DNA of 64,000 nt, taken from assembly GCF_030867145.1 (NCBI RefSeq), contig NC_134429.1:15748677-15812676 (forward strand). The letters are read 5' to 3'. The position numbers and the translations under genes are program-made. Below are positions 53,001 through 63,215 of this stretch, piece by piece (within the stretch, counting starts at the first letter, position 1; every line of letters starts with the position of its first letter). The DNA is from Opisthocomus hoazin. Lineage: Eukaryota > Chordata > Aves > Opisthocomiformes > Opisthocomidae. The notes under the pieces are model-generated. The model had not been told where the DNA came from and searched no databases. It saw only the letters and a list, made by a program, of their open reading frames with translations.

Positions 53001-56000
53001 GAAAAAAGCCACTCGTAATGGCAGTCAGCGGGGAGGGAAGACGGCATCAGCTCCAAACTCCCAGGGGGTATCACAGCAACCCAGAGACCCCGGTCCTTCA
53101 AGATACACTGAAGATGCTCTCCTCAGAGAAATTCTTGGGCATTTTCCTCTCATGCTCAACTCTCTGCTAAGCTACAATCAGACAAGACAGAAAACCCCAC
53201 GCACCCAAAGCCTCCTCAACGGTCTCAGTTCAACTAGAAGATTACCAGTGCAGTCCCACTCCAACGGCACAACCTGGCCCGCACCCGAACGCTGGGTAAG
53301 CGCTGCCAGAAACTCACCCCGACTTCACACGTGGTCTCTGACGTTCCTGAAAGACATCCTGCACTTCTTGCCATTCTCCTGGGCTTTTGGGAAGCTGCAC
53401 GCATTCAGAAGATGCCACCCAACAGAGCAGGAACCAGCACTCTGCTTTCTGAAAGGGACTACAGCAGTTTAGCTAAAGTAACTTTGAGAAACTAAAGCAG
53501 ACACTCAATTACTGAGGCAACATTACAAACGCCAAGTTTCCACACACAGCAACGATGTGCTTCGCACAGAAATCCCCCCAAACGCTGACCCTTCCTCTCC
53601 GCTTCTCAGAAACTGAAAAAAAGCAAGATTTTAAATGACCGCCTGTTAAAACCCATCCCAAACCTTCGACAATCACCCCGCTGCAATAACCTGAAAAATG
53701 CCTGTGCCCAGAGATACCCAATCCGACACCAAAACAGCTACGGTCACACATTAAGCTCAAGTTTACTGGTGCCTGCAGAGAGACCATCAGCAACCAGGAA
53801 GCTGAACTCCCTCCAAACACAAGGAAGTTTGGAAAACAAAAACCTACTGACACGAGCCCAGAGCCCACGCTGGCTCCAGTGTGGCTCCCAGGTACAGCAC
53901 GGAATTAACCCTGCAGAGCCAGCAGACACGCAACGTTACCCGAGTTCAACACAAATCAATCCGTTTGTCCTTCATCGTGCGATGTTTGCCCACGTCTGGG
54001 CTGGGGCTGTGAAAAAAACGGTGACCTAATTACATTTATCCATAAAATTTATTCACAGCACAGGGACTTTTTAAAAAGCAGCTTACTATAACACAAACAA
54101 AAAATACTTTACTCTTAAGGGGCAATGTGAGAGAAAGTGAAGAAACCCAGTGTAGCTTAACAGGCACCAGAAGTACCACCAAGTTAAAAAACATTAAAAG
54201 GCCGACAGTAAGCTTGCAGCCCAGAGCGTACCTTTATTATTTTCATATTTTAATGGAAGAAGTCTCACTACAGAACAATCGGCTTCATCTGGAACTTATT
54301 CCTGAGAAACAGTCTGAAAGCAAAGGTGGGCAGATGTGGATTTATTTTTGATAACATCTCCCTGCGCATCATCTCACGGTGACACAGTTACACTCGCCCT
54401 TGTCCATCTCTCCCAAACTGGAGTATTTTTCAGCATTGACAACTTTTAAGCATAATTTCTGCTTGAAATCAGGTTTGACAGAATACTCACCACTACCAGA
54501 GCCACAAAAATAATCCCAGCTTGCTTTTACGCATAAAATGTAACTTCTTGAAGCCACTGTGTTAAGGGAATGTCTCAAAGCTCTGTCCTGTCTTACAGCA
54601 GCTCCAATAACCTCCCATTCTGCACGGAACAGGATGAAACTCCCATCAAAACATTTCTGTTCTTCACGTGCATCACTCTCCAGCTTGGCTTTCCTTCATG
54701 AATTTGTTTTTAAATCCCTTCTTCCCCCTGTAGTTTTCTTTTCCCTCGCTAATGCCTTTCTGTAGTTGTACACGCTCTTTTTCCTGTACAGTTCTCTCTC
54801 ACCCAATTCCTTTTTCAAATTATACAGATAACTGTTTAATTTCATGATGTATTAAGTACTAAAATCACACATATTTCCAAAAACACAAAGTCCACCACGC
54901 GGAAGCTCTTCTAGCTCAAGAAGCCCAAGCCAGGGCCTCAATCTAACTATCAACATGCAATAACCCTTCACATCAACAAATAAACCCTCGCATCGCCGTG
55001 AGAAGATGACCTTGCAGTGTTGCCAGAAGAAACCTGCAACTACACTTTATCTGCTGGAGGGTAACGCTGTCTCAACCGTCGTATCAAAACCGAAAAGAAA
55101 AAAAAAGAAAAAAGAAACCAAACAGAGCTAAAAATAAGGCTGAACTCAGATGACCCTCTGCACTCCAGTAAATCACAGATGAACTATGCTCCCCAAGCCT
55201 CGCTCTTCCAGCAGTGCTTAGCAAAGGTAACAGCTTTTATTTACTACCTGGAAGCACACACAAGTTTCAGCGGAGGAAAACAACGGCCAGGACAGTTGAA
55301 TACAGTTCACCCAAAAGGTATTAAAAGGTATTAATATTACGTAGTATTTGTATATTTTACGAGGACAGATTATTAGTTTAAAAGTTAAGGAGCGGTATCG
55401 GTCAAACACAGTATGTTTTCAAAACAGGCATGGCTATAAATAAAAATTAGACTATATAATTTTAACCTCCCCACCTTTACAACGTCAACTTGTCATATCC
55501 ACCTAACGCTTCCCCGTTCCTCTGTACCTGTTGCGCTGGGCATCCAGTTGGGTCACCAGGATGGGACACGCTGCCCCACCATCGCCGGCTCCTTTAGGGT
55601 CCTTGCCCATTCCTTCCAAGGCTTTTTATTTTCAGGCTGCACTCAGAGGTAAGCCCAAGCTCCATCCCTCACACATGCAAGGTATTTCATGACAACACTC
55701 ACCAAAAGCACCTGTGTCCTCCTGTCCTAGCTACAACGGCACAGCTGCTCTTGCAAACCATCACCGAGCTCACCCCCAACAACGTCGGAGAAGTATTCAA
55801 GTCGTTCCATGGTGCTTTCAATGATCACTCAAAAATAAAGCACTTTAGAAAGCCCAGCATGCTCCCGATCCCAGACCCAGGCAAACTTCGGCCCTTCAAC
55901 TGTCCAGGCACCCAAGTGTCACACTCCCAGTGAAAAAAGACCCTTTCCAGACAAACCAGCACCTTGCTGGAAAGATCAGCAGAGCAGCGGACTCTGTACG

Positions 56001-56981
56001 TGCACGCTGGCCAGCGTTCCCACTGTAACAGTTGGCACATCACTCAAAACTGAGCAAAATTTCCCCTGAGCAACAGTTTTACTCGCCACCACCCCGCCGA
56101 CTTTGTCATGACAGCACCTTTGCACTTTTTTTCCTAAATAAAGCGCACGCTGGAATTACAGCATAGCACAAGCCAGCCAAAACCACCCGGCAGAGAGTAC
56201 GTCCCTCCACAGCACTCTCTCAAATCTTCAGAGGTTTTTTCACTTGACCCAAACAAATCTGTAACGTCAACAGTCTCATGATTTAAGCAACGTATTTGTG
56301 GTCACGGCAGGAATGATTCTTGCCGGAAGCTCGAGAAAACAATGGACCTAAACTGACTATAAAAGGGCTCGGTTTTCCCACCTCAAAACTGAAAGTGAGA
56401 GCAATAAAATGCTTATAGAGAGGGGAACACATTTCTCGAAGAGCACAGGCTTCATCACACAGCCGAAACAGCCCTCGGCAAAACAGCCCGCACTTCCACG
56501 TTGAAACCGAAGTCACCGCCACCGATACAGACCAAAACACGCTCCTGACCGTGCCCTGCGCAGCATGCCGCGCACCATTCCCGGCTAACACGGCAAGGCG
56601 GTTCTTTCACCAAGCGCGTTTTTTCACTTCACGCTTCCCCCCGAAACTTCACGGCGGGGTGAGAAGAGCAGAGCCCGTGTGCCAGGGGATGCTGTCCGAC
56701 GCCGCCAACAAAACCTCACCCAGGCCGGCCGGCCGGCCACCCCACTTTCCTGCTGATCCCTGCAGTATTTACCTCCTGACTTGGGGCCTAGGCGCAGCGG
56801 AGAACCCAAGACCTTTAAAAAACGCTCGCAGCGACCGCCGGCCTCCCTTTGTAGCGGCAGCCGTGGTGGTGGTGGGATTTTTCCCGAGTGGGAGCCTTCT
56901 CCTCCCCGTCACGCGTGGCCTGGCAGAGAAAGCTGCTCGGCGCGACATTCCACCTGAGATTTATTTTCCACCAGCCAAGTC

Positions 56982-57016
56982 AGAAAAAAAATAAAATAAA
57001 TGAAATAAATAAAATC
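56982..57016. repeat. AAATA-rich simple repeat
   Basis: Interrupted AAATA/AAAT units form an A-rich stretch just before the GC-rich promoter region, making a sharp composition boundary. Confidence 0.75.
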
Positions 57017-57159
57017 ACATGAAAATCAGCCCCGGCTGGAAAAAAACCCGGGTTTAAATCCGCCTGGAAAAACAACAAAACCAAAGCACTTACCTGGGCA
57101 GGACCAGAGGCAAAACTGAGGAGCAATTTATAATTAAAAGTTTACCCTTGGGGGTCACC

Positions 57160-57490
57160 GCTACCCTGGGGGGGGGGATGGGGCTGGGGGACCCTGCGCC
57201 TTCCCAGGGGAAGGGGGTGAACCCCCAAACCAGCCCATTAGCCGGGGAGGGGGGGGATGAGACACCCCCTTTCCCCACGACACCCCAGCAGGTGCAGCCC
57301 CCCTTCACACCGGGGGGCTCACACACACAAAAAGGAGTAGGGAGTCCCCGACCCCCCCCCCCCACCGGGGGTCCTCCCTCCCCCCCCCCCCGGCCCCTCA
57401 CGCCCCCCAGGCCCCGCTCGCTGTGGGGAAGGGGTGTCGGCCCCGTCCCCCCCCCTCCCTCCACCCCCCCCACCCCGGGGCAAAGGATAC
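57160..57490. other. Dense G/C-tract zone at the start of EIF4G3 intron 1
   Basis: On the plus strand 57168-57260 is packed with G runs, while 57350-57475 is packed with C runs of 9-12 bases. The C runs are G runs on the transcribed-sense (minus) strand, beginning a few bases inside intron 1. Several groups of four or more G runs with short spacers meet the usual G-quadruplex pattern on each strand. A role in R-loop formation or splicing is inference. Confidence 0.7.
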
Positions 57491-57675
57491 TGCTGGGACG
57501 GTTGGGGCGGCAAGGCCCTGATGGTGGGGTGAGGCGCCGGCGCCGGGTGAGGGGGAGCCGGGGGGGGAGGCGGCCCCGCCGCCGCTGCCGCTGCCGCCGC
57601 CGCCCCGCTCCCGGGGCCGGTCCCCGCCGCCGCCGCCGCGCCGGGTTTCAAAGCCGCCTTCTGCGGTAAACTCAT
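57491..57675 (-). CDS. EIF4G3: EIF4G3 first coding exon (N-terminus of eIF4GII)
   Basis: This is the proposed first coding exon of eIF4G3, the cytoplasmic scaffold that joins the cap-binding protein eIF4E, the helicase eIF4A, eIF3 and poly(A)-binding protein in translation initiation. The ATG lies at 57675-57673 with G at -3 and A at +4. It encodes 61 residues plus two bases: MSLPQKAALKPG, five alanines, GTGPGSG, nine alanines, G, five prolines, then a Pro/Ala/His stretch and TIRALPPQPSQ. The inferred donor is CA|GTATCC (GT at 57490-57489), leaving phase 2. This fits exon 2 exactly: CA plus A makes Gln, giving PSQQIPRGPVQQ. The donor is weak because the exon ends in A rather than G. A nearby alternative GT, after CCCCGGG, would end in phase 1 and would not join exon 2. 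The exon lies inside the CpG island and is low-complexity, so the call rests on position, phase match and a clean ATG rather than on a recognised domain. None of the binding domains is encoded here. Confidence 0.75.
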
Positions 57676-57956
57676 CGCCAAGCGGAGCCACCACCCCCCG
57701 GCGGGGAGCGGGGCCGGGGCCGGGGGGGAGCCGGGGAGCGGGCCGGGGGCCGGGGCAGCGCGGCGGGCCGGCACCGGCGCCGGTCTCCGTGACAACGCGC
57801 CTCCCGGAGGGGCTCGGAGCGGGGAGGGGAGGGGGAGGCGGCTCAGGCCGCGCTGCTCATGAGCCGCCGCCGGCGGCGGGGGGTCTCGGTCCCCCTCCCC
57901 GGGGGCAGCGGAGCCCTTCGCGGTGGCGGCTCTCGGGCGATGCTGGCGGATTTTCC

Positions 57957-57983
57957 TCACTGAAGTAGCGGAGCATCAAACAT
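57957..57983 (-). other. Possible 8-codon upstream ORF in the EIF4G3 leader
   Basis: ATG at 57983-57981 in the context CCGCCATGT is followed by seven more codons and TGA at 57959-57957, about 280 bases upstream of the exon 1 start. The stop is in frame with the main start, and no other in-frame ATG lies between it and 57675. Its relevance depends on transcription starting upstream of 57983. Confidence 0.45.
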
Positions 57984-58060
57984 GGCGGTGCGGCGGCCTC
58001 CAGCAGTCCGGCAGGACGGACGCTCGAGCGCCTTCGGGCCGCTCCGGAGCCGTTCGGCCC

Positions 58061-58405
58061 AACGGCTCTCGGCAACGTTCGGCTCTTTCTGGAACGGCTC
58101 GTCTGCGTGCGGCGCTCGGGAAACCTCGGCTCCTTCCGGAGACCTTCGCGGGCGCACGCGTCCTCCTCCCCGCGCTCCCCCCTCCCTCCGCGCTCAGCCC
58201 GGCACCTCCCGTGACCCCCGCGCTCGGGAAACTTCGGCTCTTTCCGGAGACCGAGGCCGTGAGGGAGTTCGGTAAACTTCGGACGGGCTCGGAGGAGGGA
58301 TTCCCGCCCAGGCGGGAGGCGCTCGGGAATCTTCGGAGCATCTCGGGATCCCCGAGGCCTCAGCTTCGGGCCCTTTCGGCTTGGCCCGGAGAGACTTCGG
58401 CAACG
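58061..58405. repeat. Degenerate GC-rich repeat units in the CpG island
   Basis: Related units of the form CTCGGGAAACTTCGGCTC plus TTTCCGGAGA recur near 58066, 58114, 58222, 58266, 58321 and 58385. Spacings are about 44-55 bases, or double that. The copies at 58113-58142 and 58221-58250 are nearly identical over 30 bases. Each good copy carries a TTCCGGA (ETS-like) core. It looks like an old, decayed tandem array within the promoter. Confidence 0.65.
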
Positions 58406-58570
58406 CTCGGCTGTGAGGGGGCGCTGGGCCCCCGCAGCTCTCACCCCACCGCAGGCCGAGGGGCACAGGGGCTCTCCCCCCGCCCAAAAACTCGCCCCCA
58501 CCCCCCCTGCCAGCCGTGCGGCCCCCAGCCACGTCCCACGTTCTCGGGGCGGCTGGCAAGGGCAGCGCCA

Positions 58571-58823
58571 CAGCCCCTCATGAGGGCGGCAGTCCTGAGG
58601 GCAACATGGCGGCTGTGAGGGAGGCCTGGCAGCCCTGAGGGTGACGTGGTGGCTGTGAAGGTGACATGGTGGCTGTGAGGGAGGCCTGGCAGCCCTGAGG
58701 GCAACATGGCGGCTGTGAGGGAGGCCTGACAGCCGTGAGGGCAACATGGCGGCTGGGAGGGAGGCCTGACAGCCCCTGAGGGTGACATGGCAGCTGGGAG
58801 GAAGGCCCGGCAGCCCCTGAGGG
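58571..58823. repeat. 40-base minisatellite with YY1-like cores
   Basis: About six tandem units have a 40-base period; unit starts are 58601, 58641, 58661 (a 20-base short unit), 58701, 58741 and about 58782. A full unit reads GCAACATGGCGGCTGTGAGG followed by GAGGCCTGGCAGCCCTGAGG. Three units keep ACATGGCGGC exactly, the core bound by YY1; the others have GTGACGTGGTGG, GTGACATGGTGG or GTGACATGGCAG. It lies directly upstream of the EIF4G3 CpG island. Binding is inferred from the motif only. Confidence 0.9.
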
Positions 58824-59920
58824 AGCCCACCTCCAGCAATGGGGACCGGCCTAGGGAGGGCCCTCTGGGGCTGCCCTTGGAGGGGGGACAGGCATCCACC
58901 TCACACCATGCCACGGGTTGCCATGCAGCTGCCATCTTCAGCATTTCACAGCCGGGCTGTGGCACCTTCCTCCCGAGCTCAGCAGGGGTGAAGGCGGTTT
59001 GTACCATCTCAGGGAGATGAAAAGGACCTCAGAGCAGATTCGAGCAGCCGCTGGCTTGTCCTGACTTGTCCTGCCCTGCCACTGGCTCCCGAGGGCTCAT
59101 TCCAGCCCCCTGGCACCTACCGATGTTCCTGCCGTGCCGCACGTCCCAGGGAAACGCTCCCAGCACCTTCGCTGTGCCGGCAGGTATTGCTGCCCCGCGT
59201 CACCCAGCCTGGGGTACATGGACTCCTTTAGAAAAGCTTTCCATAGTTTACTTGCGTCCCATCTGCTGCATCTTCTGGGAAGCTCCAAGTTTAGGAGAAA
59301 GATAATACTTTAAAGCAAACACAAATAAACTCTTAAAAGTTAAAAGCTGCTTTCATTAAAGTAAACAGCTCTCTCAGTGGTATATTGAGAACACTTAGGG
59401 AGTAACTGGTGCTGCAACTGCAAGTTGACAGAAGACGGACAGTGGTCTTGTGCACTAAAGAAAATCTACCCGATGGGTCACATCCATTTGTAAGCAAAAA
59501 AGTGATTCTGTGTTTTAAAATACACCATCTGAAGGGTGAAAATCTGGACTCGGTGGCATTCAGTAGAGCAAAACTCAGCCTGGTGGCCAAAAAAATAGTT
59601 GAAGGGTCTCAAGTCCATTTTCCCTTTTGAGTCAGACTCTGAATTCTTAATTAATTTTGTGCAGGTCAGGTTTGGGCCGTGATGCCTGCCAGCACTGACA
59701 CAGGACTGCAGCGTGCCCCGAGGCTTGCCATCCTCCGAGGTGGGATCTCAGAAGAAAAGCTCCTGAGAGCTGCCACGCCACTTAAGCCGCTGCAGTGGCC
59801 TCTGGTAAGAGTAACTCTGTGACCAGCATAGTTTCTTACTGACTAAGGTGCTATCTACAGGGCACAGCCACACCAAACAAGTGCGCTGTGGCATGCCAGA
59901 AGTTATTAGCGGAGCCGGTG

Positions 59921-59954
59921 GCAGAGGAAGATGACTGGCAGAGGAAGATGACTG
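59921..59954. repeat. 17-base perfect tandem duplication
   Basis: GCAGAGGAAGATGACTG occurs twice in immediate succession without mismatch, suggesting a recent slippage or duplication event. Confidence 0.95.
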
Positions 59955-61589
59955 ACTCCCTTTCTGTGCTTTTTGTTCTGCACTGGGGTAAGGGAAATGC
60001 CAGGGATGAGGTGAGCTTGCACCTACCTCAAACGGCTTGCGGGAAACGGGGTGAAATTGAAAACGATGAGATTTTTGGCAGAAAAAGGCCCAATCAAGCC
60101 TTGCCAGCCTGCACAGAAGTCCTGCACGGGGACTGTTTCTATCTGCAGCCAGGAACAAAGATTTAGCTACAAGAGGGGGCTCTGGGTATTTCCTTCTGAA
60201 CCAGTTTTCCTCTGCAGCCTACTGCCTGCCACATTGACTGCCAATTCCCCACCAGGAAAACTGAAGGCTGAAGAGAGAAATGAGAATGACCTCAAAGAAA
60301 GGCCAAGTAGTCCCCCACTCCCTAGAAATGGGAGAACAAAGGGGGAACTTTTATCGTGATAGGGGGTTTGCCCAAGGCCTGATACATCTCCAGACACCCC
60401 GGAGAGCTGCTTTGCTCACAGCACACCTCTCCTGTCTGCAGCCCGCTGGGGAGAGAGATCCCCCTCCACAGCTCGTAAAGACTTTGCTGGAATCGTTTTG
60501 AGGGTGCAAGTAAAGCTGTGTGGTCTGGGGGGGGTCGGTGCCTGGCACCGTTCCATCGACCGCCTCCCAAGCGTGGCACTTCTCCTGGTACACCCCTTCA
60601 TGCGGAAGGAAATTCATACCAAAAGCAAATTGACATCTATGGCTCCCTCTGTTCTACAGAAATAGCTGCCTGTAAACACAGCTGCGAAAGAGCCTCCTAG
60701 CTCCAGTATCTTTACATATATCACTTCTTTTTGCCCATTTAGAAAGGAAAAAAACAGCATTTTCACCATATTGCCTGCTGAAGCTCCTGAAGCATGCTAG
60801 CCCTGCGATGGAGCCAGGCTCCTGGCTCTGCCTTAGAGCTCCTCCAGAATCGATACCTCCCCTTGGCCATCTTTTTACCATTTTTTTTATTTCTTAAGAG
60901 GAAAAAGCAGACAGGTCTGTCTTCTATGCTACCCCACACAGGACGATTTGGCCAGCAAAACTTGCAGATTTGGTGAGCCTGAGCATGTGCCAGCTGGATT
61001 TACACCCTTCCTACTGCTTCTGGTTCCTCTCCATTTCATTTTTCCTCCTAGCTTTATTAGCACCCGGGAACTGATGTATCACCACAGGCAGCTTGACTTT
61101 CTAGTGCTGAGCTCTCATTTCAGAGCATCACCAACCCTTTATCCAGTTCCACCAGTCTCTTAGGTACCCAGCACAGCAGAAACACTCACAACTGTGTGGC
61201 AAAGAGCATGGGAGCACTAGAGCTGTTGGTGAACTCAGGAAAAGAGGGTGAAGGGCTGGGGTATTCCTGGGAAAAGGCTGTTCTCCTGTAGGAGTTTTTG
61301 AGGAAACTTTTAGCCTGTTCACTGCCCTAAAATCTTATGGTCCCAGTAGGTGACGCCAGCACTGTCATGATGCCTTGGGGGTTAGATCCTGCTTGGAGGG
61401 GACAAACTGGGAAGGAGAAAAGCACTTGCGAGGGTTGGGTTCAGCCTGCAAAGACTATCTTGGCCCTGCCAAACCAGTGAAAAACTGCCCTTTCCAGTGT
61501 GTTTTGGAGGCTCCAGCAAGCTCTGGGCACCCGCCTTCACCCAGCACAGCGCAGCAGCACCTCCATCTCTCTTCCAACACCCTCCAGGC

Positions 61590-61625
61590 AAAAAAAAAAA
61601 AAAAAAAAAAAACACAAAAAAAAAC
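61590..61625. repeat. A23 tract with A-rich continuation
   Basis: Twenty-three A bases are followed by CAC and nine more A. It resembles a retroposed poly(A) tail, but no recognisable gene copy precedes it, so it is left as simple repeat. Confidence 0.85.
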
Positions 61626-63215
61626 GTGAAGAAGAAAAAACCCCAGCCCTGCTTGGAGCTTTCCCTGTTCCTCCTCCTGCCCAGGCTGAGCCCTCAGCAA
61701 ATGTCTCAGCCCTCCGGGACATGGCCAAGTACAAAATAAAGCAAATACCACCCAGGATCAGGCAAGCCCATGCCAGGCACTGGCACGCGAGCGGGATGAT
61801 TCACCTCCTGCCTGCTCTGCCTACACCCGGCAGCTTCCCAGACAGGCAAACATCCCCCGCCGGCTCCAAGCCCAGCTCCGGGAGCCTTGACCGTGGCGTC
61901 CCCCTGCCACGACGCAAGCTGATGCTCGTCCTTGAAATTCTTCCTGCGCTGGGGCTGTCCCCTCTGCAGTGGCCAAGACACCACCTGCCTGGTCCCTCAC
62001 TGCAAGTAAACCCCCAAGAGCCAGATATTTCTCTTCTGGATGGTTAAGCCACCTCTACCAGCATCCTACCTCTCCATGCAATGGGCTGTGCTCCCCTCCC
62101 GGCTGCCCCTCTCATCCCAGCCTTACTCTCCCTGCTTAATTCCTCTCTGCCTTACACCCACGCCGCTCTCTCTTTTCCTAGGAACGCAGGCATTTCATTG
62201 CATTTTGAACACGCGGGGCCAGATCCAGGCCAAGACACCGTGCTGGTAGCGTCGCGAACTCCTGCCAGCCTGGAGTGGAGAGTGCAGGCAGTGATTTTCC
62301 CAGCTCCACCGCCCTCTGCGGGTTTGCGCCACCATTTCCAGCCAGATCCCAGGGAAAACAACAGCCAGTCTCCCAGTTCTGCAGGAAACCGAGGGCCTCA
62401 CACCGAGTCGTGTGAGAAGAAAGCATTTCGATTCAATCTGGGAGAGAAAACACAGTAAAAACGGCAAGAGGGAAATTTTACCGTGTAATTTATGCAACAC
62501 TCGCCTCCCCTGCACACCACTGGCTCAGTCCTGACCATCCCAGCAGCGAAAACGCTCTGTATTTCCAAGAGCTCACTATTGATGGGGCAGAACCAGGGGG
62601 CTGCAGCCCAAATCCAGCCCCTGATAACGAGCCAGGGCTAAATAGCCACCGAGCACCCAGCACATTGCTTCGTTTGTGGCCATCAGCCCTCCCAGGTGCT
62701 GGGGTGAGGCTCAGCAGGGAGCCTGCGGTCCAGGTCCTGCCTTGCATTTTTTGGGCAAGCCCAATGAAGCCACAGAGCATCTGCTCGGGAGCGAACGCTG
62801 GCCTGCATTACTGAGCTGGCCGCATCCAGCCAGCATCGCAGAGCTATAAATAAGGTCGTTTGGAGAGCAACCTGTGCGGGGCCCGTGCCGCTGGATCCGA
62901 GCACAGCCTGGCTGGCCAAAAACTCACCCGGGAGGAAGGAAAAGCATCCGGGAAAGACCTCCCTGCTGGGGAGGTGCGTGGGGCTGTGCCATAGAGGTGG
63001 AAAGCAACCCACCACCCACAGTGAGAGAGAGTTTGAGACACAAAAGCCTGGCTTTAGCCTCCGAGAGAGGCAGCAGACACCAAGCAGGCTGGGAAAAGCC
63101 TCCTCCGCTCAGTTTTGTCAGCACAGGATGGTCTCATCAGTGTGGACGGGCAGGAAAATGCAGATAAACAGATGCAAGACTCCCCTGCTATCAGAAAAAA
63201 AGAAGTTGTGAGCAG

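Larger units (their letters stand above)
25756..57099 (-). other. EIF4G3: EIF4G3 intron 1, central and 5' portion
   Basis: This is a long intronic tract. It contains the CR1 fragment at 28374, a possible CR1 remnant at 47033, T18 at 33957-33974, A15 near 36324, C11 at 38117-38127, an A-rich run near 55091 and an AAATA-rich run near 56985. Long frames such as 35762-36277, 40376-40921 and 52414-52866 lack domains and splice support. No exon, RNA gene or intact transposon is supported. Confidence 0.7.
57530..58580. promoter_or_regulatory. EIF4G3: CpG-island promoter of EIF4G3
   Basis: CpG dinucleotides are extremely dense across this interval and drop sharply on both sides. It covers exon 1 and the sequence directly upstream on the minus strand. 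No TATA box is seen, as is typical of a housekeeping CpG-island promoter. A YY1-type core (AAACATGGCGGT on the plus strand, 57979-57990) lies about 300 bases upstream of the proposed start codon, a common position near a start site. The exact transcription start cannot be read from sequence. Confidence 0.85.
58824..63215. other. Intergenic region upstream of EIF4G3
   Basis: No exon, intact transposon or RNA gene is recognisable. It contains a 17-base tandem duplication at 59921-59954, an A23 tract at 61590-61612 and a TATAAATAAG string at 62845-62854. Open frames here (for example 59748-60158 and 61499-62047) show no family resemblance. Confidence 0.6.

Noticed and set aside
57676..57960. In-frame extension of the EIF4G3 N-terminus beyond the ATG at 57675
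   Set aside because: The frame is open, but the upstream start would be a GTG, not ATG, and an in-frame TGA lies just before it. Non-AUG initiation cannot be excluded but is not supported.
57923..58618. A long plus-strand open frame (231 codons) through the CpG island
   Set aside because: It is Arg/Pro/Ala-rich with no domain, contains the promoter repeats, and stop codons are scarce in such GC-rich sequence. Treated as a chance opening.
57857..58747. A 296-codon minus-strand open frame upstream of EIF4G3
   Set aside because: Its N-terminal part simply translates the 40-base minisatellite (repeats of PPSQPPC and SRHVALRAA) and the rest is the GC-rich repeat zone. No homology recognised.
61499..62047. 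Plus-strand frame crossing the A23 tract
   Set aside because: It encodes a polylysine run from the homopolymer. No evidence of a processed gene copy before the tract.
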